Shown in pieces: positions 9,286 to 19,098 of a stretch of 64,000 nt of DNA. The notes under the pieces were generated by a model. It was not told where the DNA came from. It searched no databases and was given only the letters and a program-made list of their open reading frames with translations. Made by a program: the position numbers and the translations under genes. Location: assembly GCA_035546775.1 (NCBI GenBank), contig DASZWD010000047.1, forward strand, positions 24,171 through 88,170, in the 5' to 3' direction. Source of the stretch: Acidimicrobiales bacterium (lineage in GTDB: Bacteria > Actinomycetota > Acidimicrobiia > Acidimicrobiales > JACCXE01). Numbering within the stretch: the stretch's first letter is position 1; the number at the start of each line of letters is the position of its first letter.

Positions 9286-10447
9286 AGAGCATGTAGTCGT
9301 CCGGCTCGAGGCCGAACGTGACGCGCCCGACGCGCTTCATGGCATCGGCGGAGAACACGATGTGCTGGCGCGCCGCGTGCAGGTCGCGGGCGGCGCGCTG
9401 CAGCGGTTCGTCGTCGCGCACCGAGCTGGCGCCCGCGAAGGGGAGCAGCGTGTCGACGGCGTTGAGCCCGGCGCGCAGGATGAGCTGCTGCGCGCCGATG
9501 ACCGCCGCGCGCTGGCGCGCCGTGCACGCGTCGCCGCGGGTGACGGTGGCCCACGCGTCGCCGATGGCGTCGACGAACAGGGAGCGGGCGGCGCGCAGTT
9601 GCAGGTCGGCCTGGGCGACCACGATCTGGGCGTACTCGTCGTCACACACCGTCGGGCCGATGCCGCGCCGCTTGGTCTGGGCGATCTCGACGAAGCGGTC
9701 GACCGCGGCGCGCCCCACGCCGGCGGCGAAGCCCGTCACCAGCGGCGCCAGCAGGTCGTACATCGGTAACCGGAACAGCGGGCGGTCGATGCGCGCCGGC
9801 TCGAACATCGGCGAGCACGTGTGGTCCGCCGGGACGTACACCGCGTCGACGGCGATGTCGTGGCTGCCGGTGCCGCGCAGCCCCGGGGCGTGCCACGTGT
9901 CGATGACGGCGACGTCGTCGCGACGGAACCAGGCGAAGCGCCAGTCGGGGCGGTCGCCGACGAAGCGCGGCACGTCGCCGTCCATCACGAGCACGCCGCC
10001 CATGACGAGCTCGCTGTGGAGCGCGCCGCTGGCGCACGGCCAGCGGCCCGAGACCACGAACCCGTCACCGGTCGGCACGGCGCGGCCGAGCGGCGCAAAC
10101 GTACCGGCGACCGGTCGGTCGGGATCGCCGGCGAGCAGCCCGCGAGCGGCGTCGGGCTCGAGCCACGCCAGCAGCGTGCCGGTGTTGCCGATGAACGTCG
10201 TCCAGGCTGCCGATCCGTCGGCCCGCCCGAGTTCTTCGATCGTCTCGAAAATCGTGAGCGGCGCCGCTTCCAAGCCACCGAGTTCTTCGGCCAGCGCCAA
10301 GCGGAACAAGCTGGCGTGCTTGATGGTGGCGACGAGGTCCGCCGGCATGGTGCGCTGCGCCTCGCCTTCGGCGGCGCGCGCCCGCAGTTCCGGGGCGAGG
10401 GCGGCGGCGCGCGCGACGAGATCGGTGGTTTCGATCGTGAGGGTCAT
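9284..10447 (-). CDS. Acyl-CoA dehydrogenase-like flavin protein (DszC/HsaA-type monooxygenase group)
   Basis: The 387-residue protein has the acyl-CoA dehydrogenase fold: an N-terminal helical domain with LAEELGGLEAAPL, a central beta-barrel (APLGRAVPTGDGFVVSGRWP, then CASGALHSELVMGG) and a C-terminal four-helix bundle. The GFVVSGRWPCASG pattern is that of the group D flavin monooxygenases (DszC, HsaA, IacA) rather than of true acyl-CoA dehydrogenases. I see no obvious catalytic glutamate for CoA substrates. Such enzymes use FMNH2 or FADH2 supplied by a separate reductase, and none is adjacent. It is transcribed away from a TetR gene across a perfect 36-bp palindrome, so it is the probable target of that regulator. 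Confidence 0.85.
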   Translation of the reverse strand: MTLTIETTDLVARAAALAPELRARAAEGEAQRTMPADLVATIKHASLFRLALAEELGGLEAAPLTIFETIEELGRADGSAAWTTFIGNTGTLLAWLEPDAARGLLAGDPDRPVAGTFAPLGRAVPTGDGFVVSGRWPCASGALHSELVMGGVLVMDGDVPRFVGDRPDWRFAWFRRDDVAVIDTWHAPGLRGTGSHDIAVDAVYVPADHTCSPMFEPARIDRPLFRLPMYDLLAPLVTGFAAGVGRAAVDRFVEIAQTKRRGIGPTVCDDEYAQIVVAQADLQLRAARSLFVDAIGDAWATVTRGDACTARQRAAVIGAQQLILRAGLNAVDTLLPFAGASSVRDDEPLQRAARDLHAARQHIVFSADAMKRVGRVTFGLEPDDYML

Positions 10448-10464
10448 CGGCTGGTTCTCCTTCG

Positions 10465-10500
10465 ATAGAGTAACACTCTATTAATAGAGTGTTACTCTAT
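10465..10500. promoter_or_regulatory. Perfect 36-bp palindromic operator, double TetR site
   Basis: Bases 10465-10500 are an exact inverted repeat of 36 bp. Each half is itself a dyad of the form ATAGAGTnnnACTCTAT, so two 17-bp operator copies sit side by side, separated by the dinucleotide TA. The right copy ends on the first two bases of the TetR ATG (10499-10501), and the left copy ends 17 bp before the monooxygenase start at 10447. The arrangement predicts two TetR dimers blocking both divergent promoters. A TATTAAT at the centre could be a -10 element. Confidence 0.85.
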
Positions 10501-11149
10501 GAGTGTGGCGACGGATGTCAAGAGGGGAATGACGCGGCGACAGGAAAAGGCCGAGGCGACGCGCCAGCGCGTGCTCGACGCCGCCCTCGACCTGTTCCTC
10601 GCCGAGGGGTATACGACCGCCACCATCGCGGCGATCGCCGACGCGGCCGACGTCGCCGTGCAGACGGTGTACGCCGTGTTCGGCAACAAGAAGGCGATCC
10701 TCGACGCCCTGCGCGCTCGCGCCGTCACCGGCGAGGGTGGCGGGCCGCTGCGCCAGCGCCCGGACTGGCAGGCGATGGAGCGCGAGCGCGATCCGCGCCA
10801 GCAACTGCGCCTCCTCGCCACCATCGCCACGGGAATCGGCGCCACGATGGGTCCGCTCTACGAGGTGATGACCGGTGCAGCCGCGTCCGATCCCGAGATC
10901 GCCGACACCTTCCGCCGTCAGCAGCAGGCGCGCCACGACGACCAGCGCCACGTCGCCCAAGCGCTGGCGCGGCGCGGGGCGCTGCGGGAAGGGCTCACGG
11001 CCAAGGACGCCACCGACGTCATGTGGGTCATCGCCAGCCCAAGCACCTATAACAACCTCGTGGGCGAGCGCGGCTGGAGCCGCGACAAGTACGAGCAATG
11101 GCTGGGCGACACGCTCATCGCCGCGCTGCTCGCTACCGTCACGGCGTGA
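10499..11149 (+). CDS. TetR-family transcriptional regulator
   Basis: The protein has 216 residues from the ATG at 10499. The N-terminal helix-turn-helix is clear (LDAALDLFLAEGYTTATIAA and IADAADVAVQTVYAVFGNKK). The remainder is an all-helical effector domain. The chosen ATG overlaps the palindromic operator, so its mRNA would have almost no leader. An alternative ATG at 10529 follows an AGAGGGGA stretch that is placed too close to be ideal. The stop overlaps the GTG start of the hydrolase by 4 bp, so the two are translated together. It probably represses itself and the divergent flavin monooxygenase. Confidence 0.92.
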   Translation: MSVATDVKRGMTRRQEKAEATRQRVLDAALDLFLAEGYTTATIAAIADAADVAVQTVYAVFGNKKAILDALRARAVTGEGGGPLRQRPDWQAMERERDPRQQLRLLATIATGIGATMGPLYEVMTGAAASDPEIADTFRRQQQARHDDQRHVAQALARRGALREGLTAKDATDVMWVIASPSTYNNLVGERGWSRDKYEQWLGDTLIAALLATVTA

Positions 11150-11880
11150 ACGAGACGCTGACGCTTGCGACGCCCGACGGCGACATGGGGATCCACGTGG
11201 TGCGCCCCGACGGCGTTGGCTCGTATCCGGTGGTCGTGTACTTCCACCACGGCCCGGGCCTCGACGACGGCTCCAAGGAATCAATGCAGTGGATCGCCGA
11301 TCGCGGCTTCTACGTCGTGAGCCACGACCGGTATCACCGATTCGAACCGTGGCTCGTCGTCACCGCGGAGATGCGCAAGGACGAGGAGGCGATGAAACGG
11401 TTCGGTGCCGCGTTTGGCGGCACGACCGAGGCAATGGTCGACGCCGACCTCGTCGCGCTGCTCGATCATCTCGCCACCGATCCAGCGGCGAGCGACGGGC
11501 CGATGGGATGCATCGGTTACTGCATTGGGGCGCGCTCGGTCGTCATGACAATGGCGCACCACGGTGACCGCTTCGCCGCCGGCGTCGGTATGCACCCGTC
11601 GTACTGCACGACGGACCAGCCCGACTCGCCCCACCTGCTCGTGCCCTCGATCGACGGGTCGCTCTACGTCGCCTTCGGCTCCGAGGACAAGATGCAGTCG
11701 CCCGAGGCCAACGTGCCGTTCATCGAGGCGGTGCGGGCGATGCCCGATGGGCGCGGCGAAGCCGACATCCTCGAGGGCGCCAACCACGGCTTCGCCGTGC
11801 CGCAGACGGCGGGCTATCACACCGAGGCGGCGAAGACCGCCTACGCCAAGGCGTTCGCGTTGTTCGACCGCGTGCGCTGA
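11146..11880 (+). CDS. Dienelactone hydrolase family protein
   Basis: The GTG at 11146 overlaps the TetR stop (GTGA). The 244-residue product has the dienelactone hydrolase fold and its Cys nucleophile: GCIGYCIGARSVVM, with the G-x-C-x-G elbow near residue 127. The acid is probably the Asp of FGSEDKMQSPE and the His that of EGANHGFAVP near the end, giving a Cys-Asp-His triad. Family members open lactones formed in aromatic ring degradation or act as general carboxylesterases. Its position in the TetR unit, opposite a group D flavin monooxygenase, suggests it works on a product of that oxidation; this is inference. Confidence 0.9.
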   Translation: MNETLTLATPDGDMGIHVVRPDGVGSYPVVVYFHHGPGLDDGSKESMQWIADRGFYVVSHDRYHRFEPWLVVTAEMRKDEEAMKRFGAAFGGTTEAMVDADLVALLDHLATDPAASDGPMGCIGYCIGARSVVMTMAHHGDRFAAGVGMHPSYCTTDQPDSPHLLVPSIDGSLYVAFGSEDKMQSPEANVPFIEAVRAMPDGRGEADILEGANHGFAVPQTAGYHTEAAKTAYAKAFALFDRVR

Positions 11881-11913
11881 CGCCCCGCCGCGCCTTCAAC
11901 CCGTACGGTTCGG

Positions 11914-12726
11914 CTACTCGTCGTTGCTGTTGACGAAGCGCACGGTCGCGTTCAGGTACTCCGGCGGCATGGAGCCGGCGACGATCGCGGTGAGGTGCGA
12001 CTTGCCCGGCAGCACAACGCTGGTGAAGTCGTTGAGCTCGCGCCACAGCCGGTGCGTGTGGGCGAAGGGCCGGTCGTACTCGCCGTTGATGGCGAGCACC
12101 GGGAAGTTCACCTTGCGCAACTCGATACCCGCCGACATCTTGCGGATGGCGCTGGGGTCGATGTTGGCGACGGGCGACTCGCGGGGCGTGTCCGCGATGG
12201 CCTCGGCTTCCTCGCGCGTCTTGCCGTTGGTCATGGCGAAGGAGATGCGCAGGTTGCGGCTCACGCGAGCTTCGTCGGGGTCGACGCCGTCGCTGTCCCT
12301 CGGCGTCGCGTTGATGAACTCGTCTTCGAACTCCATCACGCCCGAGCCGCCGAAGGTGGCGGTGATGATGCGCTCGGGGATGTAGCCCAGCAGGCGCGAC
12401 GTGATCATGCCGCCCATCGAGTAGCCGTGGATGTGGGCGCGGGTGATGTCGAGATGGTTCATCAGCTCGATTACGTCCTTGGCCCGTCCAGGCCCGCCCG
12501 GCTGGGGCTTGTCGCTCTTGCCGTGGTTGCGGCAGTCGATCGCGACGACGCGGTGGTTGACAGCCAGCGCCTGGGCGATGCCGTTGGCGAACCAGTTGCC
12601 CTCGGCGCTGCCGGTGTAGCCGTGGATCAGGACAACCCACGAGCCGGCGTCGCCGGCCCGCAGGTAGTGGATGTTGGTGCCGTCGGACGCGGTGAACCAC
12701 CCGTCCTGGCGATCGGTATCGGTCAT
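11914..12726 (-). CDS. Alpha/beta hydrolase
   Basis: The 270-residue protein is a single-domain alpha/beta hydrolase. VVLIHGYTGS forms the oxyanion turn, HGYSMGGM carries the Ser nucleophile near residue 112, NGEYDRPF is the likely acid loop and GKSHLTAI gives the catalytic His. The IDCRNHGKSDKP segment resembles the C-C bond hydrolase/epoxide hydrolase/haloperoxidase branch. There is no signal peptide. It is convergent with the dienelactone hydrolase gene and divergent from the MoxR operon. The substrate is unknown. Confidence 0.88.
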   Translation of the reverse strand: MTDTDRQDGWFTASDGTNIHYLRAGDAGSWVVLIHGYTGSAEGNWFANGIAQALAVNHRVVAIDCRNHGKSDKPQPGGPGRAKDVIELMNHLDITRAHIHGYSMGGMITSRLLGYIPERIITATFGGSGVMEFEDEFINATPRDSDGVDPDEARVSRNLRISFAMTNGKTREEAEAIADTPRESPVANIDPSAIRKMSAGIELRKVNFPVLAINGEYDRPFAHTHRLWRELNDFTSVVLPGKSHLTAIVAGSMPPEYLNATVRFVNSNDE

Positions 12727-12810
12727 TGGTTGCCCCCCAGTGAGTTGTCGTCACCTTAGGTCTGACGAAACTTTGTCGGCGCCTTAAGGAAACTCCCAGG
12801 TTCGGCGCCC

Positions 12811-13881
<1,071 letters not shown>

Positions 13882-13883
13882 CG

Positions 13884-14819
13884 ATGCCGCCCGAAGGAGT
13901 CCCGGCGGCCACGCCGTCGCAGGTCGCGTCCAAGGCGGCGTTACTGCACCGCTTCGAACTCGACGTGACGCGCCGGATCGAGGGCGTGCTCAGCGGTGCC
14001 TACGTGGCCTACGGGCGCGGTCCGGGCAGCGAGCGCGTCGGCGCTCGCCGCTACGAACCCGGCGACGACGCCCGCCGCATCGACTGGAATCTCACGGCGC
14101 GCACGATGCATCCGCACGTGCACGTGACCGAACCCGATCGCGAACTCGAAACGTGGTTCGTGGCCGACCAGTCGGCCAGCCTCGACTTCGGCACCGCCGA
14201 GCGGGAGAAGCGCGAGCTCGTCCTCGCCGCCGTCGCGACGTTCGGCTTCATGGCGGCGCGCTCGGGCAACCGCTTCGGGCTGCTGACCGCCGGGGGCGCC
14301 GCCATCGGCCGCGTGCCGGCGCGCACGGGCCGCGTCGCCGTCCTCGCGGCGTTGAGTTCGCTCTACGACACGCCGCGCCACGAGTCGGCCCCTTCGCCGG
14401 GCGCCGACCTCGCGGCGGCGCTGACGCAACTGCAGCGCACGCATCGCCGGCGCGGCCGGGTTGTGGTGGCGTCGGACTTCCTCGACCCGGGCGATTGGCG
14501 CACGCCGCTGGCGCATCTGGCGTTGCACCACGACGTCGTGGCCGTCCACGTGATCGATCGCCGCGAACTCGAACTGCCTGACGTCGGCATGCTGCGCGTC
14601 GTCGACCCCGAGACCGGGCGCTTGCTCGAAGTGCAGACGCGCTCGCGCGCCCTGCGCGATCGCTACGCCGCCGCCGCTGCGGAACGGCGCGACGCCATCC
14701 GCGCCGACATCGCGCAGGCCGGCGCCGCGAGCTTCGAGCTACGCACCGACGGCGACTGGGTGCTCGACGTGTTGCGCTTCCTCACCACCCGCACCACCTT
14801 CGCCCGGACCTACGCATGA
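13884..14819 (+). CDS. DUF58 domain protein
   Basis: The ATG at 13884 gives 311 residues. The hallmark DUF58 motif is RRYEPGDDARRIDWNLTART (near residue 55), followed by a VWA-like fold with the AVADQSASLDF strand. Unlike many DUF58 proteins it lacks N-terminal membrane helices and is predicted to be soluble. Family members are partners of MoxR ATPases; their biochemical activity is not established. The last bases overlap the next gene (ATGA), consistent with translational coupling. Confidence 0.92.
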   Translation: MPPEGVPAATPSQVASKAALLHRFELDVTRRIEGVLSGAYVAYGRGPGSERVGARRYEPGDDARRIDWNLTARTMHPHVHVTEPDRELETWFVADQSASLDFGTAEREKRELVLAAVATFGFMAARSGNRFGLLTAGGAAIGRVPARTGRVAVLAALSSLYDTPRHESAPSPGADLAAALTQLQRTHRRRGRVVVASDFLDPGDWRTPLAHLALHHDVVAVHVIDRRELELPDVGMLRVVDPETGRLLEVQTRSRALRDRYAAAAAERRDAIRADIAQAGAASFELRTDGDWVLDVLRFLTTRTTFARTYA

Positions 14820-15784
14820 GTTTCGCCAGCCCCCTCCGTCTGCTGCTGCTGGTGGCGCCGCTGGCGCTCATCGGCGCGTACTTCTGGAACGAACGGCGGC
14901 GCGCCGGCGTCGCCGTGCGCTTCACCAGCGTCGACCTGCTCGCCAGCGTCGCCCCCAAACGCCCGGGCTGGCAGCGCCACGTTGCCCCCGTCTTGTTGTT
15001 GACGACGATCGTCGTGCTGGTGCTCGGCTTCGCCGAGCCGTTGCGCACGGTGCACTCGCCGCGCCAGCAGGCGACCGTCGTCCTCACTATGGACGTGTCG
15101 GGTTCGATGATCGCCACCGACGTGGCGCCCGACCGTCTCACCGCGGCCAAGCAGGCGGCCGACACCTTCGTCGACGCGCTGCCCTCGGGCATCCGCGTCG
15201 GCCTCGTGGCGTTCTCCACGCAGGCCCGCGTCGTGACCTCGCCGACGAGCGATCGCACCACGATCAAAGAAGCGATCAACGGCCTGACCGCGGAAGGCGC
15301 CACGAATACCGGCGACGCCATTCGCGTGGCGTTGGCGTCGGCCGAGGGCGTCGCCAGTGGAGCCAAGGGCAAGAAGGTGCCCGCCGCGATCGTGCTCATG
15401 AGCGACGGCGTGCCCAACCAGGCCCGCGGTCAGGAGGACGCGGCCGCGGCGGTCGACGACGCCGTGGCCCAGGCCAAGGCCGACGGCGTGAAGATCAACA
15501 CCATCGCCTTCGGCACCGACGCCGGAACGGTCACCATTCGCGGTGAGACGATCCCGGTCCCGTCGGACCCCGCCAGCATGGCCCGCATCGCCTCGGGTAG
15601 CGGCGGCAAGACGTTCACCGCCCAGAGCGCCAACCAGCTCAAGTCGGTGTACGACGACATCGGGCGCATCGTCGGCTACGTCACCCATCGCAAGAAGGTG
15701 ACGGCGGCCTTCACCGGCCTCGGATTGTTGATTGGCGCCGCGGCTGCCGCCGCCGCCCTGACGTGGGGACACCGCATCGCATGA
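14816..15784 (+). CDS. VWA-domain membrane protein (BatA-like)
   Basis: The 322-residue protein has two N-terminal membrane helices (residues about 5-22 and 56-75), a von Willebrand factor A domain with an intact MIDAS motif DVSGS in VLTMDVSGSM near residue 98, further MIDAS residues in TNTGDAI and MSDGVPN, and a C-terminal helix (about 296-316). This is the aerotolerance BatA layout with the VWA domain outside the membrane. It overlaps DUF58 upstream and the protease gene downstream by 4 bp each. No BatB/C/D partner is present; the protease takes that place. Confidence 0.92.
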   Translation: MSFASPLRLLLLVAPLALIGAYFWNERRRAGVAVRFTSVDLLASVAPKRPGWQRHVAPVLLLTTIVVLVLGFAEPLRTVHSPRQQATVVLTMDVSGSMIATDVAPDRLTAAKQAADTFVDALPSGIRVGLVAFSTQARVVTSPTSDRTTIKEAINGLTAEGATNTGDAIRVALASAEGVASGAKGKKVPAAIVLMSDGVPNQARGQEDAAAAVDDAVAQAKADGVKINTIAFGTDAGTVTIRGETIPVPSDPASMARIASGSGGKTFTAQSANQLKSVYDDIGRIVGYVTHRKKVTAAFTGLGLLIGAAAAAAALTWGHRIA

Positions 15785-17037
15785 GTGACATCCGTCCACC
15801 TGAAGCCCCCGAGTGGATCGCCGCGCCGCTGCCCGGCGACCCGCCTCTTCTCCCGCCGGCCGAACCGGCCGCAACCCCGCCTGCCGCCGCGCCGGTCGCG
15901 AGCGCCAACCCGTGGTCGCGTTGGGTCATCGCCGCGGCCGTCGTGCTGGCCATGCTCGGCGCCGTCGCCGGTGGTGCCCTCACCCAGGTGTTCCAGACGA
16001 AGAACACGAACGCCAGCGCGCCGGTCACGACCCCGTCGCGGGTGCCCGGCTTCGGGCCGTTCCAGCAGCGGCCTTCGACCAACTTCGGCGGCAACTCGAA
16101 CGGGACGACGACCGCCAGCGTGCCGGCCGGGATTGTCGACATCGAAACGTCGTCGACGATCAACGGCCTCGAAGGCGCCGGCACCGGCATGATCCTCACC
16201 GCGACCGGTGACGTGTTGACCAACAACCACGTCATCGAAGGCGCCACGCGCATCGTGGTCACCCGCACCGACAACGGCGCCACCTACAACGCCACCGTCA
16301 TCGGCACGGATGCCACCGAGGACGTGGCGCTGCTGCACCTCGCCGACGCCAAGGGTTTGCCGACGATCCCGATCGGCGACTCGAGCAAAGTCGGTGTGAA
16401 CGATTCCGTCATCGCCGCCGGCAATGCCCTCGGGCGCGGCGGGGCGCCGACGGTGGTGACCGGCACGGTGCGCGCCCTCAACCAGTCGATCACCGTGTCC
16501 GACGAAGTGGGCAACGGCAGCGCCACACTGCACGGTCTGATCCAGACCGACGCGCCGCTCGTGCCGGGTGACTCCGGTGGCCCGATGTTCGACGACCACA
16601 ACAAGGTCATCGGAATCAACACCGCGGCGGCCCAGGGCCGCTTCCGCCAGTTCCAGGACGGCAGCGGCGGCGGGGAAGGCTTCGCCGTGCCGATCAACAC
16701 CGCGATGGGCGTCGTGAGCAAGATCCGCCAGGGCGTCGAGACCGACACCATCCACATCGGCGTGCGCGGCTTCCTCGGTGTCAGCACGACCGACGCCGAC
16801 AACGGCGCCGGCGCGCTCGTCGGCCAGGTGCAGCCCGGCTCGCCCGCCGACACGGCGGGTTTGGCGGCGGGCGACGTGATCACCGCCGTCGACGGCTCGG
16901 CGGTGGCCGACGCCAACTCGCTGACCGATCGCATCCACGGTCACAAGCCGGGCGACACGATCACGCTGCAGTGGACCACGAGCGCCGGCATCAGCCGCAG
17001 CGCCAAGGTCACGCTCAGCACCGGCGCTGCGGACTGA
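15781..17037 (+). CDS. HtrA/DegP-like trypsin-fold serine protease with PDZ domain
   Basis: The ATG at 15781 overlaps the VWA stop by 4 bp and gives 418 residues. A proline-rich cytosolic N-terminus leads to a membrane anchor at about 48-68, a Thr/Ser/Asn-rich linker, and the protease domain. The triad is visible: His in TNNHVIEG near 150, Asp in TEDVALLHL near 181, and Ser in PGDSGGPMF near 262. A single PDZ domain follows (about 325-415). It should face outward and degrade or process envelope proteins. Fusion by operon to MoxR/DUF58/VWA and then a two-component system suggests an envelope quality-control unit. Confidence 0.94.
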   Translation: MSDIRPPEAPEWIAAPLPGDPPLLPPAEPAATPPAAAPVASANPWSRWVIAAAVVLAMLGAVAGGALTQVFQTKNTNASAPVTTPSRVPGFGPFQQRPSTNFGGNSNGTTTASVPAGIVDIETSSTINGLEGAGTGMILTATGDVLTNNHVIEGATRIVVTRTDNGATYNATVIGTDATEDVALLHLADAKGLPTIPIGDSSKVGVNDSVIAAGNALGRGGAPTVVTGTVRALNQSITVSDEVGNGSATLHGLIQTDAPLVPGDSGGPMFDDHNKVIGINTAAAQGRFRQFQDGSGGGEGFAVPINTAMGVVSKIRQGVETDTIHIGVRGFLGVSTTDADNGAGALVGQVQPGSPADTAGLAAGDVITAVDGSAVADANSLTDRIHGHKPGDTITLQWTTSAGISRSAKVTLSTGAAD

Positions 17038-17068
17038 TGCGCGGCCGCACAGGCCGTATCGTCGTCGC

Positions 17069-17755
17069 ATGCCGGCACCGCCGCCCGTGAACGGCGACGC
17101 CGTCGTCGTCATCGAGGACGACGATCACATCGCCGAGCCCGTCATCGAGGGGCTCACACAAGCGGGCTTCACCGCCTACCGCGCCAGCACCGGCGTCGGT
17201 GGGCTCGAACTGGCGCCCGACGCCGACCTCGTACTGCTCGACCTCGGCTTGCCCGACCTCGACGGCGTCGAGGTGTGCCGCCGGCTGCGCGAGCGGTCCG
17301 AGGTGCCGATCATCGTCATGACGGCGCGCGCCGACGAGCTCGACCGCGTGCTCCTGCTCGAGCTGGGGGCCGACGACTACGTGGTCAAGCCCTTCGGGCT
17401 GCGCGAGTTGGTGGCGCGCGTGCGCGCCGTGTTGCGCCGCACCACGGCCACCGCCGGTGGGGCGCAGGTGCTCGGCCCGTTGCGCATCGACCGCCGCGCC
17501 CGCCGGGTGACGGTGAACGACGAAGAGGTCGTGCTGTCGCGCAAGGAGTTCGACCTTCTTGCCGCGCTCACCGAAGACCCGGGAGCGGTGCTGCGGCGCG
17601 AAGACCTGATCGCCCGGGTGTGGGACGAGCACTGGTGGGGGCCGACCAAGACGCTCGACGTGCACGTGGCGTCGCTGCGCAAGAAGCTCGGGCGGCCCGA
17701 ATGGGTGGCGACGGTGCGCGGCGTCGGATATCGCTTCGAAACCGGCGAGAGTTGA
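17069..17755 (+). CDS. OmpR/PhoB-type response regulator
   Basis: The 228-residue protein has a receiver domain (acidic pocket IEDDDHIAEP, phospho-acceptor Asp in LVLLDLGLPDLDG near residue 57, switch Thr in VMTAR, Lys in VVKPFG near 108) and a C-terminal winged helix (about 130-225) ending with the typical RGVGYRFE. It is 31 bp from the protease gene and overlaps the histidine kinase start by 4 bp. It is probably a transcription factor for envelope stress, including this block; that target is inferred from position only. Confidence 0.95.
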   Translation: MPAPPPVNGDAVVVIEDDDHIAEPVIEGLTQAGFTAYRASTGVGGLELAPDADLVLLDLGLPDLDGVEVCRRLRERSEVPIIVMTARADELDRVLLLELGADDYVVKPFGLRELVARVRAVLRRTTATAGGAQVLGPLRIDRRARRVTVNDEEVVLSRKEFDLLAALTEDPGAVLRREDLIARVWDEHWWGPTKTLDVHVASLRKKLGRPEWVATVRGVGYRFETGES

Positions 17756-19098
17756 CCCGCCGGCTCGTCGCCACGTACGTGACGATCACGGCGGCGGTGC
17801 TGCTGCTGCTCGTCATCCCGTTCGGTGTGCTGTTCCAGCATCGCGAGCGCGGCGAGTTGACCCTGCAAGTCGAGCGCGACGCCGAGTCCGTCTCGGCGCT
17901 GGTCGAGGACGCGCTCCAAGACGGCGGGCCGCTGCCGGGCACGTCGGTGTTCGACGACTTTCGCGAGCGCGGCCGGGGCCGCATAATCGTCGCCGACGCC
18001 GAGGGCCGCCTCGTCGTCGACTCGGCCTTTCCCGGGGTGAAGGGCCGCGACGCGCGGCGCGTCGTTGGCGTCACGCGGGCGCTGGATAAGCAGCGGACGG
18101 TCGGCTACGCCGACGGTGAGTTCTTCGTCGCCTTGCCGGTCACGTCCGGCGGCGATCTCCACGGCGTGGTGCGCGTGAGCGAACCGACGGCGCGGCGCGA
18201 CGCGCGCGTCCGCGACGCCTGGTGGCTCCTGGCGTCGCTGTCGGCGGTCGTGCTCGCCGCGGTCGCCGCCGTCGGGTACCTGCTGGCGCGCACCGTGACC
18301 ACGCCCGTGCGCGCCATCGAGCGCGCCGCGGCCGACGTCGCCGGTGGCAACCTCGCGGCGCGCGCACCCACGGGCCGCGGCGTGCCCGAGATCCGCGAAC
18401 TGGCGCGCACGTTCAACGCCACCGCGGCGCGCCTCGACGAGCTGGTGTCGTCACAGCGCCGGTTCCTGGCGGACGCCGCCCACCAGCTGCGGGCGCCGCT
18501 CACCGCGCTGCGCCTGCGCATGGAGAGCCAATCGGGCGATGACTCGGTCGAGGTCGCCGAAGTCGACCGCCTCACCCGCATCGTCGACGGGCTGCTGGCG
18601 CTGGCGCGCGCCGAAGCCCCGCCGACGACCACGCCGACGAACCTGGCGGTGGCCGTTGCCTCGCGCGTCGAGGCCTGGCGCGACGTGGCCGCCGAACAGG
18701 ACGTGCAAATCGTGGCCGAGGTGGGCGCACCGGTGTGGGCGTCGATCGACACCGACGCCGTCGAGCAGATACTCGACAACCTTGTGGCCAACGCGCTGGC
18801 GGTCGCGCCCGCCGGCTCGACCGTCACCGTCACCATCGGTCGCGAGGACGACCGCGCCGGATTGCGCGTGCGCGACGAAGGGCCGGGCCTCGACGCCGCC
18901 ACGCGTGAGCGAGCCTTTGAGCGCTTCTGGCGCGCCGACACGTCGCGGCCGGGCACCGGCCTCGGGTTGGCCGTCGTGCGGCAGGTGGCGCGCTCCTGCG
19001 GCGGCGACGCCTGGCTCGACGCGGCACCGTCCGGCGGGATCGACGCCGTGGTCGTGGTGCCGCTCGCCCGCGTGCCGTCCCCCGGCGGGCGCGCTTAG
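17752..19098 (+). CDS. Sensor histidine kinase
   Basis: The start is the TTG at 17752, which overlaps the regulator stop as TTGA; the N-terminal basic residues and first membrane helix (TAAVLLLLVIPFGVLF) follow at once, so no other start fits. The order is membrane helix, extracytoplasmic sensor of about 120 residues, second helix near 160-180, HAMP domain, dimerisation box DAAHQLRAPLTALRL with His near 243, then the ATP domain with N-box (ILDNLVANAL) and G1 box (DEGPGLD). The product is 448 residues. It is the partner of the upstream regulator. Its last 4 bp overlap the convergent apbE. Confidence 0.94.
   Translation: MTRRLVATYVTITAAVLLLLVIPFGVLFQHRERGELTLQVERDAESVSALVEDALQDGGPLPGTSVFDDFRERGRGRIIVADAEGRLVVDSAFPGVKGRDARRVVGVTRALDKQRTVGYADGEFFVALPVTSGGDLHGVVRVSEPTARRDARVRDAWWLLASLSAVVLAAVAAVGYLLARTVTTPVRAIERAAADVAGGNLAARAPTGRGVPEIRELARTFNATAARLDELVSSQRRFLADAAHQLRAPLTALRLRMESQSGDDSVEVAEVDRLTRIVDGLLALARAEAPPTTTPTNLAVAVASRVEAWRDVAAEQDVQIVAEVGAPVWASIDTDAVEQILDNLVANALAVAPAGSTVTVTIGREDDRAGLRVRDEGPGLDAATRERAFERFWRADTSRPGTGLGLAVVRQVARSCGGDAWLDAAPSGGIDAVVVVPLARVPSPGGRA

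Noticed and set aside
12782..12789. CCTTAAGG palindrome before the MoxR operon
   Set aside because: Only 8 bp, expected by chance at this scale, and no second copy in the promoter.
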